Source of the DNA: Pedococcus bigeumensis
GTDB taxonomy: Bacteria; Actinomycetota; Actinomycetes; Actinomycetales; Dermatophilaceae
Direction: 5' to 3'
Length of the DNA stretch: 64,000 nucleotides
NCBI RefSeq assembly: GCF_006438965.1
Contig: NZ_RCZM01000002.1
Coordinates: 186,001-250,000 of the forward strand
The notes beneath the pieces are model-generated. The model saw only the letters and a program-made list of their open reading frames with translations. It did not search any database and was not told the DNA's origin. A program made the translations under genes and the position numbers. Of this stretch, positions 17,954-25,936 are shown piece by piece (the stretch's first letter is position 1; each line of letters starts with the position of its first letter).

Positions 17954-18136
17954 TCAGGGAGTGACGGTGGACGAGTGCAGCAGGGCCGCGATGAGTGCCG
18001 TCCGCCAAGCCAGGGGAGCCTGGGCCGGGGTCCGGCACGACGCGCCGCCGCACTCGCACACCCAGATCCAGCCCCGCGCTCCGCGCAGGACGCGCGGGTG
18101 GTGGCTGGTGGTGCGGTGGATGGTGTGCGTGCTCAC
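17954..18136 (-). CDS. Small CxCGGASCR protein, copy 2 (60 aa)
   Basis: A 60-residue paralogue of the protein at 13701-13889. Both have a basic His-rich N-terminus, a W-x-W-x-C-x-CGGASCR core and a terminal Leu/Ala helix (LAWRTALIAALLHSS). The GTG at 18136 is chosen because it makes the N-termini align (STHTIHRTTSHHPRV with GTRHTGRGDTAHHHPHV). A longer reading from a GTG at 18202 is possible but the extra 22 residues have no counterpart. No good ribosome site is seen at either start. It is convergent with the MEDS-ATPase gene. Function unknown; metal binding is a guess. Confidence 0.62.
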   Translation of the reverse strand: MSTHTIHRTTSHHPRVLRGARGWIWVCECGGASCRTPAQAPLAWRTALIAALLHSSTVTP

Positions 18137-18253
18137 GTCTACGAAGGTAGGAGCGATGGGGGTATGCCGCGGGCGTACGCGCCGGAGATCAGCCGAGTTC
18201 ACCGCCGACTAGGGCCGAACGGACGAGGTGGCCGGTCAGGAGGACGTCGCCGG

Positions 18254-19345
18254 TCACACCGTGAGCTTGTTGATCTTCACGATGGTCGAGTTGTTCATCC
18301 CGAGGTAGACGGTGCCGTTCACCACGGCGACCGACTGCGCGCCGGCGGGGGCGGTGCTCAGGGCCGTCCACTTGAGGCCGTCGAGGCTGCGGTGGACGCC
18401 GGTGCTGGTCAGGGCGTAGATGTACCCGTCGCCCGGTACGGCCAGGTCGGTCAGGGCTCCGATCGGCGCCGTCACTGCAGAGACCCCATCGAAGGTGGTG
18501 ACCCCGAAGGCCGTGCCTCCCGCGCAGACGATCCGGTTCTTGAAGACCTCGACCCGGTTCGCCGCAACGGTTCCGCACGGACGGCCGACTGAGGCCTCGG
18601 GCACGGTGGACCAGGTGGTGCCGTTGAAGGCGCGCAACGGGGCGCCCTCGGTGACGTCCTCGGCCTGGAGGTACATCGTGCCGTTGATCGCGGCCGCCCA
18701 GTAGTACCGCTCGTAGCCGTTCTCGACGACGGAGGTGTCCCTCGCGACGATCTGCCAGGTCTGGCCACCGTCCGTGGACCGGTATGCCGCCGCGCCACCA
18801 CCCGGGGTCGCAGCGTCGTACCGCGAGACCGAGCCAACCATCCACAGGTCGCTGCCGTTCATGGTGGCGACGTCGTAGATGTGCACGGCCGGAGCCTTCA
18901 TCTGGTTGGTCCAGGCACCGGTGGCATTCGTGGCGTAGCCGACGTTGGACGTCGAGGGGTCGCGCGGGTCGGTCATCGGCGCGTACAGCTTGCCGTTGAG
19001 CTTCCGGTAGACACTGATCTCCTCGGTCGGGACCTGGAGCAGGCTCGCGGAGAACTGACCGGAGACCGGGTCGAACGTGTGCACCTGCTGTGGCCCGGTG
19101 TTCGCGTCGTAGTCGCCGTACGCGACGTACAGCCTTCCGCCGTCGTGACCGAGGTCGCGCAGGAGGTGACCGGCCGCAGTGGGCTGGGCCGCAGCGAACG
19201 GGTCGGTACCCACCAGCGTCGTGGTGTGCGACGGAACCGGCCCGGGCTTGACGGGTTTGGCTGCCTGGGCCGGGCTCGCGGCGAGAGCCAGCGCGGCAGC
19301 CACGGCAGTGATGAGAACGACGGGTGCGGTGTGCCTCGTGTGCAT
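18254..19345 (-). CDS. Secreted beta-propeller-like protein
   Basis: A 363-residue exported protein. The signal peptide has a basic start, a hydrophobic core (VVLITAVAAALALAASP) and cleavage expected after AQA at about residue 28. The mature part is built of repeating beta-strand units with Asp/Gly turns. These include a BNR-type YRSTDGGQTW and similar VHRSLDGLKW, so a propeller fold is likely. A pair of Cys residues (GRPCGTV and RIVCAGG) may form a disulfide. The ATG at 19345 has GGAAGG upstream; longer reading frames lack a signal peptide. No enzyme motif is recognised. Upstream is the AT-rich gap. Confidence 0.78.
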   Translation of the reverse strand: MHTRHTAPVVLITAVAAALALAASPAQAAKPVKPGPVPSHTTTLVGTDPFAAAQPTAAGHLLRDLGHDGGRLYVAYGDYDANTGPQQVHTFDPVSGQFSASLLQVPTEEISVYRKLNGKLYAPMTDPRDPSTSNVGYATNATGAWTNQMKAPAVHIYDVATMNGSDLWMVGSVSRYDAATPGGGAAAYRSTDGGQTWQIVARDTSVVENGYERYYWAAAINGTMYLQAEDVTEGAPLRAFNGTTWSTVPEASVGRPCGTVAANRVEVFKNRIVCAGGTAFGVTTFDGVSAVTAPIGALTDLAVPGDGYIYALTSTGVHRSLDGLKWTALSTAPAGAQSVAVVNGTVYLGMNNSTIVKINKLTV

Positions 19346-19709
19346 GCGGACCTTCCGGGCTGGGGTGCTGGAGTCCACTGACCGCCGGACGGCGTCGGAC
19401 GCAGCGTGATGGGCCCGTTTGGGGGCCGCGGTACCGTCAGCCTTCCAATGGACCGTCTTGTGCGCCAGTTGTACCCGTGGGCGCTCGGTTGCCAGCGGTT
19501 GGCATTGGCGGAAATCCGTCGAGTGTTCGGTCAGCAACTCGCACTTGGTGGTCGGCACCGAGGTCAAACGCTCTCAAACGGCTTTGCCAAACCTTTAACA
19601 ACTTTTTCTGGTGTTTACCGAACGATGGACAGGCCAAAACGCTTTAATCGGCTCATCCGGTAAGAAGGCGGCAGATTTCCTTCTCCATCACCACCAGCAG
19701 GGAGTAAGC
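19346..19709. other. 364-bp AT-rich intergenic region
   Basis: This gap separates two divergent genes (secreted protein, minus; HTH protein, plus). A hand count of 19561-19660 gives 47 G+C in 100 bases, against about 70% elsewhere. It holds a direct TCAAACG pair (about 19563 and 19572), several T- and A-runs and GGAG before the HTH gene. I see no convincing gene in it; one or more promoters are likely. Confidence 0.6.
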
Positions 19710-20111
19710 ATGACGAACGAGCTCGGCACCGTCATCGAGGGCCGCCTCGGCGAGAAGGGGTGGTCGATCTCCCGGTTCATGCTCGAGAGCGGGGTCAGCC
19801 CGGACGTCATCGCGGGTCTGATCGGCCCGGACCAGCTGAGCGACATGCCGGACGAGTCGACGCTCGTCCGCTTCTCGGAGGTTCTCGACCTGCCGTACCG
19901 TCAGCTCGTCGTCGCGGCCGGAGTGGCGTGCGGTCTCCCCAAGAACCAGGAGGGCGAGCCCACGTTCGTCCTTCGTTTCGTCACGAACGAGGAGCTGCTG
20001 ACCGAGCTGCGGCGCCGGCTCGTCCGCGGTCGGAGCCACGGCGATGCCCAGCGACGACGACTGACCCACTTCGCCCTCATGCAGCACGCCCTGGCCGTCG
20101 AGGCGAGCTGA
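19710..20111 (+). CDS. Small XRE-like helix-turn-helix protein
   Basis: A 133-residue protein. Residues 8-65 look like a degenerate XRE/Cro-type HTH: GRLGEKGWSISRFMLESGVSPDVIAGLI then STLVRFSEVLDLPYRQLVVAAGV, where the second part matches the usual helix 4-5 of such repressors. The C-terminal half is a charged helical segment (EELLTELRRRLVRGRSHGDAQRRRLTHF). The ATG at 19710 is preceded by GGAG at 19701. It sits behind the AT-rich region and may autoregulate there. A regulatory role is inferred from the fold only. Confidence 0.65.
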   Translation: MTNELGTVIEGRLGEKGWSISRFMLESGVSPDVIAGLIGPDQLSDMPDESTLVRFSEVLDLPYRQLVVAAGVACGLPKNQEGEPTFVLRFVTNEELLTELRRRLVRGRSHGDAQRRRLTHFALMQHALAVEAS

Positions 20112-20123
20112 AGCACCGGCAGG

Positions 20124-20225
20124 ATGGCTGGTGCTCAACCCGGCACCTTCGCGCTCCAGATCGGCAGGTCGGTCCAGGATCTCGCGCGCACCCTGGAGAT
20201 CGAGCTCGCTTCCCAGTCGGGGTAG
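20124..20225 (+). CDS. Possible 33-aa small ORF
   Basis: A short frame starting 12 bp after the HTH gene stop, encoding MAGAQPGTFALQIG at its N-terminus and ending ASQSG. Its third codon positions are mostly G or C, as in true genes here, and a weak GGCAGG lies just upstream. It could be a real downstream micro-protein, a remnant, or chance. It ends 21 bp before the convergent stress-protein gene. No similarity is recognised. Confidence 0.25.
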   Translation: MAGAQPGTFALQIGRSVQDLARTLEIELASQSG

Positions 20226-20246
20226 GGGCCAAGAGTGCTGCCGCCA

Positions 20247-21044
20247 CTAGACAGCCAGGTTCAGTCCGAGCGGCGAGGGCGCCGTGTCGCCGGCGGGATG
20301 CTCCGCGGCTCGGGTCAGCAGGAGGTCGCACGGAGGTGCCTCCAACAGGGACGCATCCAGGTTGCCGGTAAGCACGCCGCAGGGCGAGTGCACGCCCACG
20401 ACGAGGACGTCCCCGGCCTCCACGTGGTCACGCAGTGCGTCGGTCACGGGTCGATCGGTGACGACCACTCGTGACGAGGGATGGGGAGCGCCGGAGTTGT
20501 CGGAGGGCAGGGCGGTCAACCAGCGACGCTCCAGCACATGCCTTGGCACATCGACTGCGCGCGACTGGGCATGCAGGACGATGAGGTCCCGGTGCCGCAG
20601 AACGGCCTCGCGCCCGGCTGCAGAGACAAGGTGCGTGGAGTCCGGGCTGTCTGGAACACCGACCACGACGGCCGGCTCTCGCAACCAGGTCAGCACCTGG
20701 ACCTGTGGTTTCGCCACGACGTACACATCGACGAGCTGCGCGAGCTGCGAACGGGCGGCTACCCCGAGGCTGCCCGTGTCGGTGACGACCAGGGCGGCCC
20801 GCGCCGCCTCGGCGAGCAAGGCGTCCGGCACACCATCACACGAGCCGTCCGCGACAACCTGCCAGCTCGCCGTCACTCCGAGACTTGCCGCAGCGGACCG
20901 CCACGACGACCACTGCGGTGGGGGCGGTGCAGGGGACAGGAGGCACAGCTCAGCACGGCGCACTGCGGACTCGGCGGTGGCCCGTGCCATCACGCGGACC
21001 GACGGGCCGGCCCGGAGCCAGGCCACGACGCGGGGGTACTTCAT
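20247..21044 (-). CDS. Universal-stress-protein-like protein
   Basis: A 265-residue protein that resembles a tandem but degenerate universal stress protein. The second half contains LIVLHAQSRAV and ends with DVLVVGVHSPCGVLTGNLDASLLEAPPCDLLL. This parallels the Usp ATP-loop GxHGxxGxxGxxxGS plus the final strand, though the Gly motif is eroded, so ATP binding is doubtful. Its ATG overlaps the stop of the upstream CBS-domain gene (ATGA, 21041-21044), showing coupling. Pairing of Usp and CBS genes next to a cytochrome bd operon is common in the dormancy/hypoxia regulons of actinobacteria, so a role in low-oxygen or energy stress is a reasonable inference. Confidence 0.65.
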   Translation of the reverse strand: MKYPRVVAWLRAGPSVRVMARATAESAVRRAELCLLSPAPPPPQWSSWRSAAASLGVTASWQVVADGSCDGVPDALLAEAARAALVVTDTGSLGVAARSQLAQLVDVYVVAKPQVQVLTWLREPAVVVGVPDSPDSTHLVSAAGREAVLRHRDLIVLHAQSRAVDVPRHVLERRWLTALPSDNSGAPHPSSRVVVTDRPVTDALRDHVEAGDVLVVGVHSPCGVLTGNLDASLLEAPPCDLLLTRAAEHPAGDTAPSPLGLNLAV

Positions 21045-21664
21045 CTCTCCGGCCCGGCCTCGTGGTCCGGGTCCTCCGCTGGTGACCCGAGCTGCACGCT
21101 CCGGACACCGGGCACGGTCGAGGCCGTTGCCAATGCAGCCTCCCCAAGGTCGGTGACGGGGGGATCGACCGTCACGTGTCCGGAGCGCACGACCGCAACC
21201 CACTCCGGGTGACCAGCTGCTGCAAAGGCGCCGAGCACCGCCTGGGTGGTGATCTCGTCGGGTACGGCCAGCGAACGCAGGATGTCGCTGCGGCTCACCA
21301 TTCCAACGAGATGGCCGTCCTCCACGACAGGCATGCTCTTCCAGCCGGTGTCCGCCAACGCCAGCGCCACGTCTGAGCAGTCGGTGTGCGCCGTGACGCA
21401 GACCGTGTCATCCGTCATCACGTCGTCGACGGTGAGGTCTCGGCGCACGATGGCCTCCGGAGGCCACAGGTGCGCACGAGGGTCACGGGGAAGGGGCTCT
21501 CGGAGGATGTCTGCCTCAGAGACGATCCCCACCACTCGCAACTCGGCATCCACCACGGGGAGGGCACTGATCCGCGCTGCCCCGAGTAGCTGGATGGCCT
21601 CCTCGAGCGGCGCGCCTCGGCGGATGCTCACCGCAGGCGAGGTCATCACATCGGCGACCAACAT
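21041..21664 (-). CDS. Tandem CBS-domain protein
   Basis: A 207-residue protein with two CBS motifs (about residues 1-60, ADVMTSPAVSIRRGAPLEEA, and 78-135, VDDVMTDDTVCVTAH). A C-terminal segment of about 60 residues (WVAVVRSGHVTVDPPVTDLGEAALA ... VPGVRSVQL) resembles a partial BON domain. CBS pairs bind adenosine nucleotides and sense energy charge. It is the first gene of a two-gene operon with the Usp-like protein and is divergent from cydA across about 195 bp that contain the near-perfect inverted repeat at 21730-21755. Confidence 0.88.
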   Translation of the reverse strand: MLVADVMTSPAVSIRRGAPLEEAIQLLGAARISALPVVDAELRVVGIVSEADILREPLPRDPRAHLWPPEAIVRRDLTVDDVMTDDTVCVTAHTDCSDVALALADTGWKSMPVVEDGHLVGMVSRSDILRSLAVPDEITTQAVLGAFAAAGHPEWVAVVRSGHVTVDPPVTDLGEAALATASTVPGVRSVQLGSPAEDPDHEAGPER

Positions 21665-21729
21665 GACCCACCGTGCCTTTCATCGTCCGATGACTCCAGC
21701 GTTCGCCATCCAGCCCCTCGTGCACAGGG

Positions 21730-21755
21730 CACTTGGTCCCGTCGGGGACCACGTG
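21730..21755. promoter_or_regulatory. Inverted repeat between the CBS gene and cydA
   Basis: CACTTGGTCCC (21730-21740) and GGGACCACGTG (21745-21755) are complementary except one position, around GTCG. It is 66 bp from the CBS start and 106 bp from cydA, so one protein could control both directions. It does not match the DosR box (there GGGAC comes first) nor a Rex site. The rest of the 21665-21860 gap shows nothing clear. Confidence 0.45.
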
Positions 21756-21860
21756 CCCGCAGCCGACGAGCGAGGACGGGACCTTCGGCCCTGTCCCGAG
21801 ATCCAGGACCTGTTTCGATGGACACCGGCCTGCTGTACAGACCCGACCCACGGAGCCTCG

Positions 21861-23294
21861 ATGGACAACCTGGACCTCGCGCGATGGCAGTTCGCCATCA
21901 CCACCGTCTACCACTTCCTGTTCGTTCCCGTCACGATCGGGATGTCGGCCCTGGTCGCGTACTACCACACCGCCTGGGTTCGCAGACGTCGTGATGACGA
22001 CCTCCGACTGGCCAAGTTCTTCGGCAAGCTGTTCACGATCAACTTCGCCCTCGGCCTGGTCACCGGCATCGTCCAGGAGTTCCAGTTCGGCATGAACTGG
22101 TCGGACTACAGCCGATTCGTCGGCGACATCTTCGGTGCGCCGCTCGCCATCGAGGCCCTGCTGGCCTTCTTCCTCGAGTCGACCTTCCTCGGCCTGTGGA
22201 TCTTCGGCTGGGGCCGCATCCCGGACAAGCTCCACGCCGGCTGCATGTGGGTCGTCCACGTGGGCACGCTCTTGTCCGCCTACTTCATCCTCGCTGCGAA
22301 CTCCTTCATGCAGAACCCGGTCGGATACCGCTACAACCCCACCACTCACCGGGCCGAGCTCACCGACTTCGTCGCCGTGCTGACCAACAAGGTGCAGCTG
22401 GTGACGTTCCCGCACGTCGTCGCCGCGGCATACATGGTCGGAGGCGCGATGGTGATGGCGGTCGCGCTGTGGCACCTTCGCCGCGCGGACGTCGGCGTGG
22501 ATGGCGGGATGTACCGCAGGGCAACGCGACTCGGCGCGGTGGTCACCCTCGTCGCCGGCCTGGCCGTCGCGGTCAGTGGCGACGTCCAGGGCAAGATCAT
22601 GACTGAGGTGCAGCCGATGAAGATGGCAGCCGCCGAGGCGCTCTACACCAGCTCGGACGGCAGCGCACCCTTCTCCCTGTTGACGGTGGGCTCGCTCGAC
22701 GGCTCCGAGGAGAAGTTCGCCATCACGGTGCCGGGATTGCTCAGCTTCCTCGCCACCGGGCACTTCGACGGCAGCGTCCAGGGCATCAACGAGCTCAAGG
22801 CGGAGTACGCGCAGAAGTACGGCACGGGCAACCCGCTCACCGTGGATGCGACCTACACGCCGAACATCCCGTTGTCCTACTGGAGCTTCCGGCTGATGAT
22901 CGGGGTGGGCGTTCTGGCGGCCGGTCTGGCGCTGCTGACCCTGTGGACCACTCGTCGCGACCGCGTCCCACGGGCCCGGTGGTGGCACTGGGCGATCATC
23001 GCGACACCACTGCTGCCCATCTTCGGCAACAGCTTCGGCTGGATCTTCACCGAGGTCGGGCGGCAGCCGTGGCTGGTCTTCGGCGTGATGGCGACGAAGT
23101 CGGGTGTCTCACCCTCGGTCGCAGCGGGGGAGGTCGTCACCTCCATGGTCGTCTACACCCTGCTCTACGGACTGCTCGCCGTCGTGGAGGTGAAGCTCTT
23201 CCTCACCTACCTCAGGGCTGGAGCGGAACCCTTCGCCGAGCCGCCCCCCGTCGCGTCACAGGACGACGACGCGCCCCTTGCCTTCGCCTACTGA
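21861..23294 (+). CDS. cydA: Cytochrome bd oxidase subunit I
   Basis: A 477-residue, nine-helix heme subunit of the quinol oxidase bd. The start MDNLDLARWQFAITTVYHF with the following HFLFVP region carries the heme ligand histidine of helix 1, and FGMNWSDYSRFVGDIFGAPLAIE is the conserved second region. The periplasmic Q-loop is of the short type. The C-terminus is a hydrophilic Asp-rich tail. GGAG precedes the ATG at 21861. It opens the cydABDC operon, which allows respiration at low oxygen and under nitric oxide or sulfide stress. Confidence 0.97.
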   Translation: MDNLDLARWQFAITTVYHFLFVPVTIGMSALVAYYHTAWVRRRRDDDLRLAKFFGKLFTINFALGLVTGIVQEFQFGMNWSDYSRFVGDIFGAPLAIEALLAFFLESTFLGLWIFGWGRIPDKLHAGCMWVVHVGTLLSAYFILAANSFMQNPVGYRYNPTTHRAELTDFVAVLTNKVQLVTFPHVVAAAYMVGGAMVMAVALWHLRRADVGVDGGMYRRATRLGAVVTLVAGLAVAVSGDVQGKIMTEVQPMKMAAAEALYTSSDGSAPFSLLTVGSLDGSEEKFAITVPGLLSFLATGHFDGSVQGINELKAEYAQKYGTGNPLTVDATYTPNIPLSYWSFRLMIGVGVLAAGLALLTLWTTRRDRVPRARWWHWAIIATPLLPIFGNSFGWIFTEVGRQPWLVFGVMATKSGVSPSVAAGEVVTSMVVYTLLYGLLAVVEVKLFLTYLRAGAEPFAEPPPVASQDDDAPLAFAY

Positions 23295-23315
23295 TCCCGA
23301 AAGGACAGTCACGCA

Positions 23316-24341
23316 ATGGAACTCAGCACCGTCTGGTTCATCATCATCGGCATCCTGTGGACCGGTTACTTCGTCCTGGAGGGCTTCGACTTCGGTGTCG
23401 GCATGCTCCTGCCCGTCCTCGGGCGAGGCACCGACGCGGCCGACACCGAGGCTCGCAAGCGGGTCATGGTCAACACCATCGGTCCCGTCTGGGACGGCAA
23501 CGAGGTGTGGGTCCTGACCGCCGGGGGAGCCACCTTCGCAGCCTTTCCCCATTGGTACGCAACGATGTTCAGCACCTTCTACCTGCCCCTGCTGCTCATC
23601 CTCGTGGCCCTGATCATCCGCAACCTCGGCTTCGACTACCGGGGGAAGCGGGATGACCCCCAGTGGCGGGCGCGGTGGGACCAGGCGATCGTCATCGGCT
23701 CCTTCGTGCCGGCCCTGCTCTGGGGCGTCGCCCTCACCAACCTCGTGCGTGGCCTGCCCATCGACGCCGACAAGGAGTTCACCGGCAACCTCTTCACCCT
23801 CCTGAACCCGGTGTCCCTCCTCGGAGGTTTCGTGACCCTCGGCCTGTTCCTCACCCACGGCGCCCTGTTCGTCGCCCTCAAGACGACCGGCCCGATCCGG
23901 GCGGACGCCCGGGCCCTGGCCACGCGTACCGGCGTCGTGACGGCGGTGCTGGCCGTGGTTCTCCTGGGCGTCCTCGGGGTGGCCAGCGGCACGGTCGCAT
24001 CCTGGCTCACGACGGTGGTCGCGGCCGGTGCCCTCGTCGGGGCGCTCATCGCCAACCTGCGCGGCCGTGAGGGCTGGGCCTTCATCGGCACCTTCGTCAC
24101 CATCGCGATGGCGGTGGCGACCTACTTCCTGCTGCTCTTCCCCGATGTCATGCCCAGCAGCACCAACGCGGCATGGTCGCTCACGACCGCCAACGCCTCC
24201 AGCACCTCCTACACGTTGACGATCATGACGTGGGTGGCTGTGGTCTTCACTCCCGTCGTCCTCCTCTACCAGTCGTGGACCTACTGGATCTTCCGCAAGC
24301 GGATCGGAACCCAGCACATCCCTGCCCCGGCGATGCACTGA
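23316..24341 (+). CDS. cydB: Cytochrome bd oxidase subunit II
   Basis: A 341-residue partner of CydA with eight or nine membrane helices. The family signature is near the N-terminus (TGYFVLEGFDFGVGML equivalent: TGY is here TGYFVLEG), followed by VNTIGPVWDGNEVWVLTAGGATFAAF, which contains the conserved Trp and Asp. It begins 21 bp after cydA. Its stop codon overlaps the ATG of cydD (TGATG at 24339-24343), so the four genes are translated as one unit. Confidence 0.97.
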   Translation: MELSTVWFIIIGILWTGYFVLEGFDFGVGMLLPVLGRGTDAADTEARKRVMVNTIGPVWDGNEVWVLTAGGATFAAFPHWYATMFSTFYLPLLLILVALIIRNLGFDYRGKRDDPQWRARWDQAIVIGSFVPALLWGVALTNLVRGLPIDADKEFTGNLFTLLNPVSLLGGFVTLGLFLTHGALFVALKTTGPIRADARALATRTGVVTAVLAVVLLGVLGVASGTVASWLTTVVAAGALVGALIANLRGREGWAFIGTFVTIAMAVATYFLLLFPDVMPSSTNAAWSLTTANASSTSYTLTIMTWVAVVFTPVVLLYQSWTYWIFRKRIGTQHIPAPAMH

Positions 24342-25936
24342 TGCGTCCGTTCGACCCTGCGATCCTGCGCACCCTTCCCCAAGCCCGTCGGCCGCTGGCC
24401 ACGCTGGCGGCCATCGGGGTGGCGCAGGGTGCGGCCACCATCGGGACGGCCTTCGCGTTGTCCTCCGTGGTGGTTGCGGTGGTGAAGGGTATGCCGCTGG
24501 GTCACCCCGCGGCATACCTTGCCCTCCTCTTCGTGTTCAGGGGCACGCTGGCCCTTGCGGGCGAGCGGGTGGCCGCGGCAGCTGGCACCTCGGTGAGCGG
24601 CGCACTGCGCGAGCAGCTGCTCAGCCGTTGGCTGGCTCAGACGGCGGACGAGCGCCCTGACCCGGCGACGGGGGTGACGCTGGCGTCGCAGGGTGCTGCG
24701 AGCGTGGAGCCCTACGTCGCGCGCTATCTTCCAGCCCTGGTTTCGGCAGCCGTCGTGCCGGTGCTCGCGGTCCTGGTGCTGGTCTTCGTCGACTGGCTCA
24801 GTGCCCTCGTCGTGGTGCTGACGCTCCCGCTGCTGCCGTTGTTCGCCGCACTCATCGGGGCAACCACCCGCGACGCCACCGAACGCCGTTGGGGTGCGCT
24901 GGCCGACTTGTCCGGACACTTCCTCGACGTCGTGCGCGGCCTGCCCACCCTCGTGGCCTACGGACGGGGTGACCGTCAGGTCAAGACGATCGGGGAGGTC
25001 AGCCAGGCGCATCGTCGGACGACGATGGTGACCTTGCGGCTGGCCTTCCTGAGCTCGGCTGCGCTCGAGCTGCTCGCCACCATCTGCGTGGCGATCGTGG
25101 CGGTGACCGTCGGGCTGCGGCTCACGCACGGTTCGATCGACCTGGGCACGGGACTTGTCGCGATCCTGCTCGCTCCCGAGGCGTACTGGCCGATACGCAG
25201 GGTCGGAGCCGAGTTCCACAGCGCGGCCGACGGTGCCGAGGCCCTGGCAGCGGCGATCCCGATGCTGGACGTGGTGTCCACCATGCCGACCACGGCCGGA
25301 CCGGGAACACTGTCGGCGCGCGATCTGGGCTACACCTATCCCGGGTCCACCGAGCCCGTCATCGAGGGACTCGACCTCACCATCGCGCCGGGACTCACCG
25401 TCCTGACCGGGCCGTCCGGCTGCGGCAAGTCAACCCTCCTCGAGCTGCTCGCCGGTCTGCGCCGTCCGTCCGCCGGCTCGGTCACCGCACCTCCTACCCA
25501 CCTGGTCACCCAGCGCCCGTTCCTCACCACTGCGAGCATCCGGGACAACCTCGTCATGGGTGCCGGCCGCGCCGTGCCGGACGACGAGATCTGGGCGACA
25601 CTGCGCGAGCTGGAGCTCGACGGCGTGGTTGCGGCCCAGCGCCAGGGCCTGGACACGCCCCTCGGTGATGACGGACGTGGCCTCTCCGCCGGTCAGCGGG
25701 CCCGGCTGGTCCTCGCGCGGGCAGGTCTGGGCAGCGCCGACGTGGTGCTCCTGGACGAACCCACCGCCCACCTCGACGACGACTCAGCGGCCTTGGTGCA
25801 CAGCGTGATCCGGCGGATGGCTCGGGATCGGCGCGTGGTTGCGGTGACCCACCGTCCGGAGCTCCTGGCCTTGGCAGACCAGCACGTTCCGTTGCTCACC
25901 CGCTCCATCCCGGCTGGGCGCGAGGTACGCGCGTGA
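24341..25936 (+). CDS. cydD: Cysteine/glutathione ABC exporter subunit CydD
   Basis: A 531-residue half-transporter: six membrane helices (residues 1-290) and an ABC ATPase domain with Walker A GPSGCGKST, signature LSAGQRARL and Walker B VVLLDEPTAHLDDD. With CydC it exports cysteine or a related thiol needed for bd oxidase heme assembly. The mycothiol-using host makes the true substrate uncertain. The ATP domain is compact, without the usual long linker to the membrane part. A GTATGCCG inverted pair is embedded in the coding sequence at 24488-24518. Confidence 0.93.
   Translation: MRPFDPAILRTLPQARRPLATLAAIGVAQGAATIGTAFALSSVVVAVVKGMPLGHPAAYLALLFVFRGTLALAGERVAAAAGTSVSGALREQLLSRWLAQTADERPDPATGVTLASQGAASVEPYVARYLPALVSAAVVPVLAVLVLVFVDWLSALVVVLTLPLLPLFAALIGATTRDATERRWGALADLSGHFLDVVRGLPTLVAYGRGDRQVKTIGEVSQAHRRTTMVTLRLAFLSSAALELLATICVAIVAVTVGLRLTHGSIDLGTGLVAILLAPEAYWPIRRVGAEFHSAADGAEALAAAIPMLDVVSTMPTTAGPGTLSARDLGYTYPGSTEPVIEGLDLTIAPGLTVLTGPSGCGKSTLLELLAGLRRPSAGSVTAPPTHLVTQRPFLTTASIRDNLVMGAGRAVPDDEIWATLRELELDGVVAAQRQGLDTPLGDDGRGLSAGQRARLVLARAGLGSADVVLLDEPTAHLDDDSAALVHSVIRRMARDRRVVAVTHRPELLALADQHVPLLTRSIPAGREVRA
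24488..24518. repeat. Inverted GGTATGCCGC pair inside cydD
   Basis: GGTATGCCGC at 24488-24497 and its reverse complement at 24509-24518 are separated by 11 bases, all within codons for GMPLGHPAAY. It has the same geometry as the intergenic hairpins but lies in the middle of a gene, so termination is not its purpose here. Confidence 0.7.

Noticed and set aside
15211-17964. A 917-codon plus-strand frame
   Set aside because: It spans ligB, ald and the MEDS gene in the wrong frame or strand and has no recognisable domain; the three real genes explain the region.
21778-21797. GGGAC...GTCCC pair upstream of cydA as a possible DosR box
   Set aside because: The spacing is 10 bases instead of 4 and the flanking AT core is absent.
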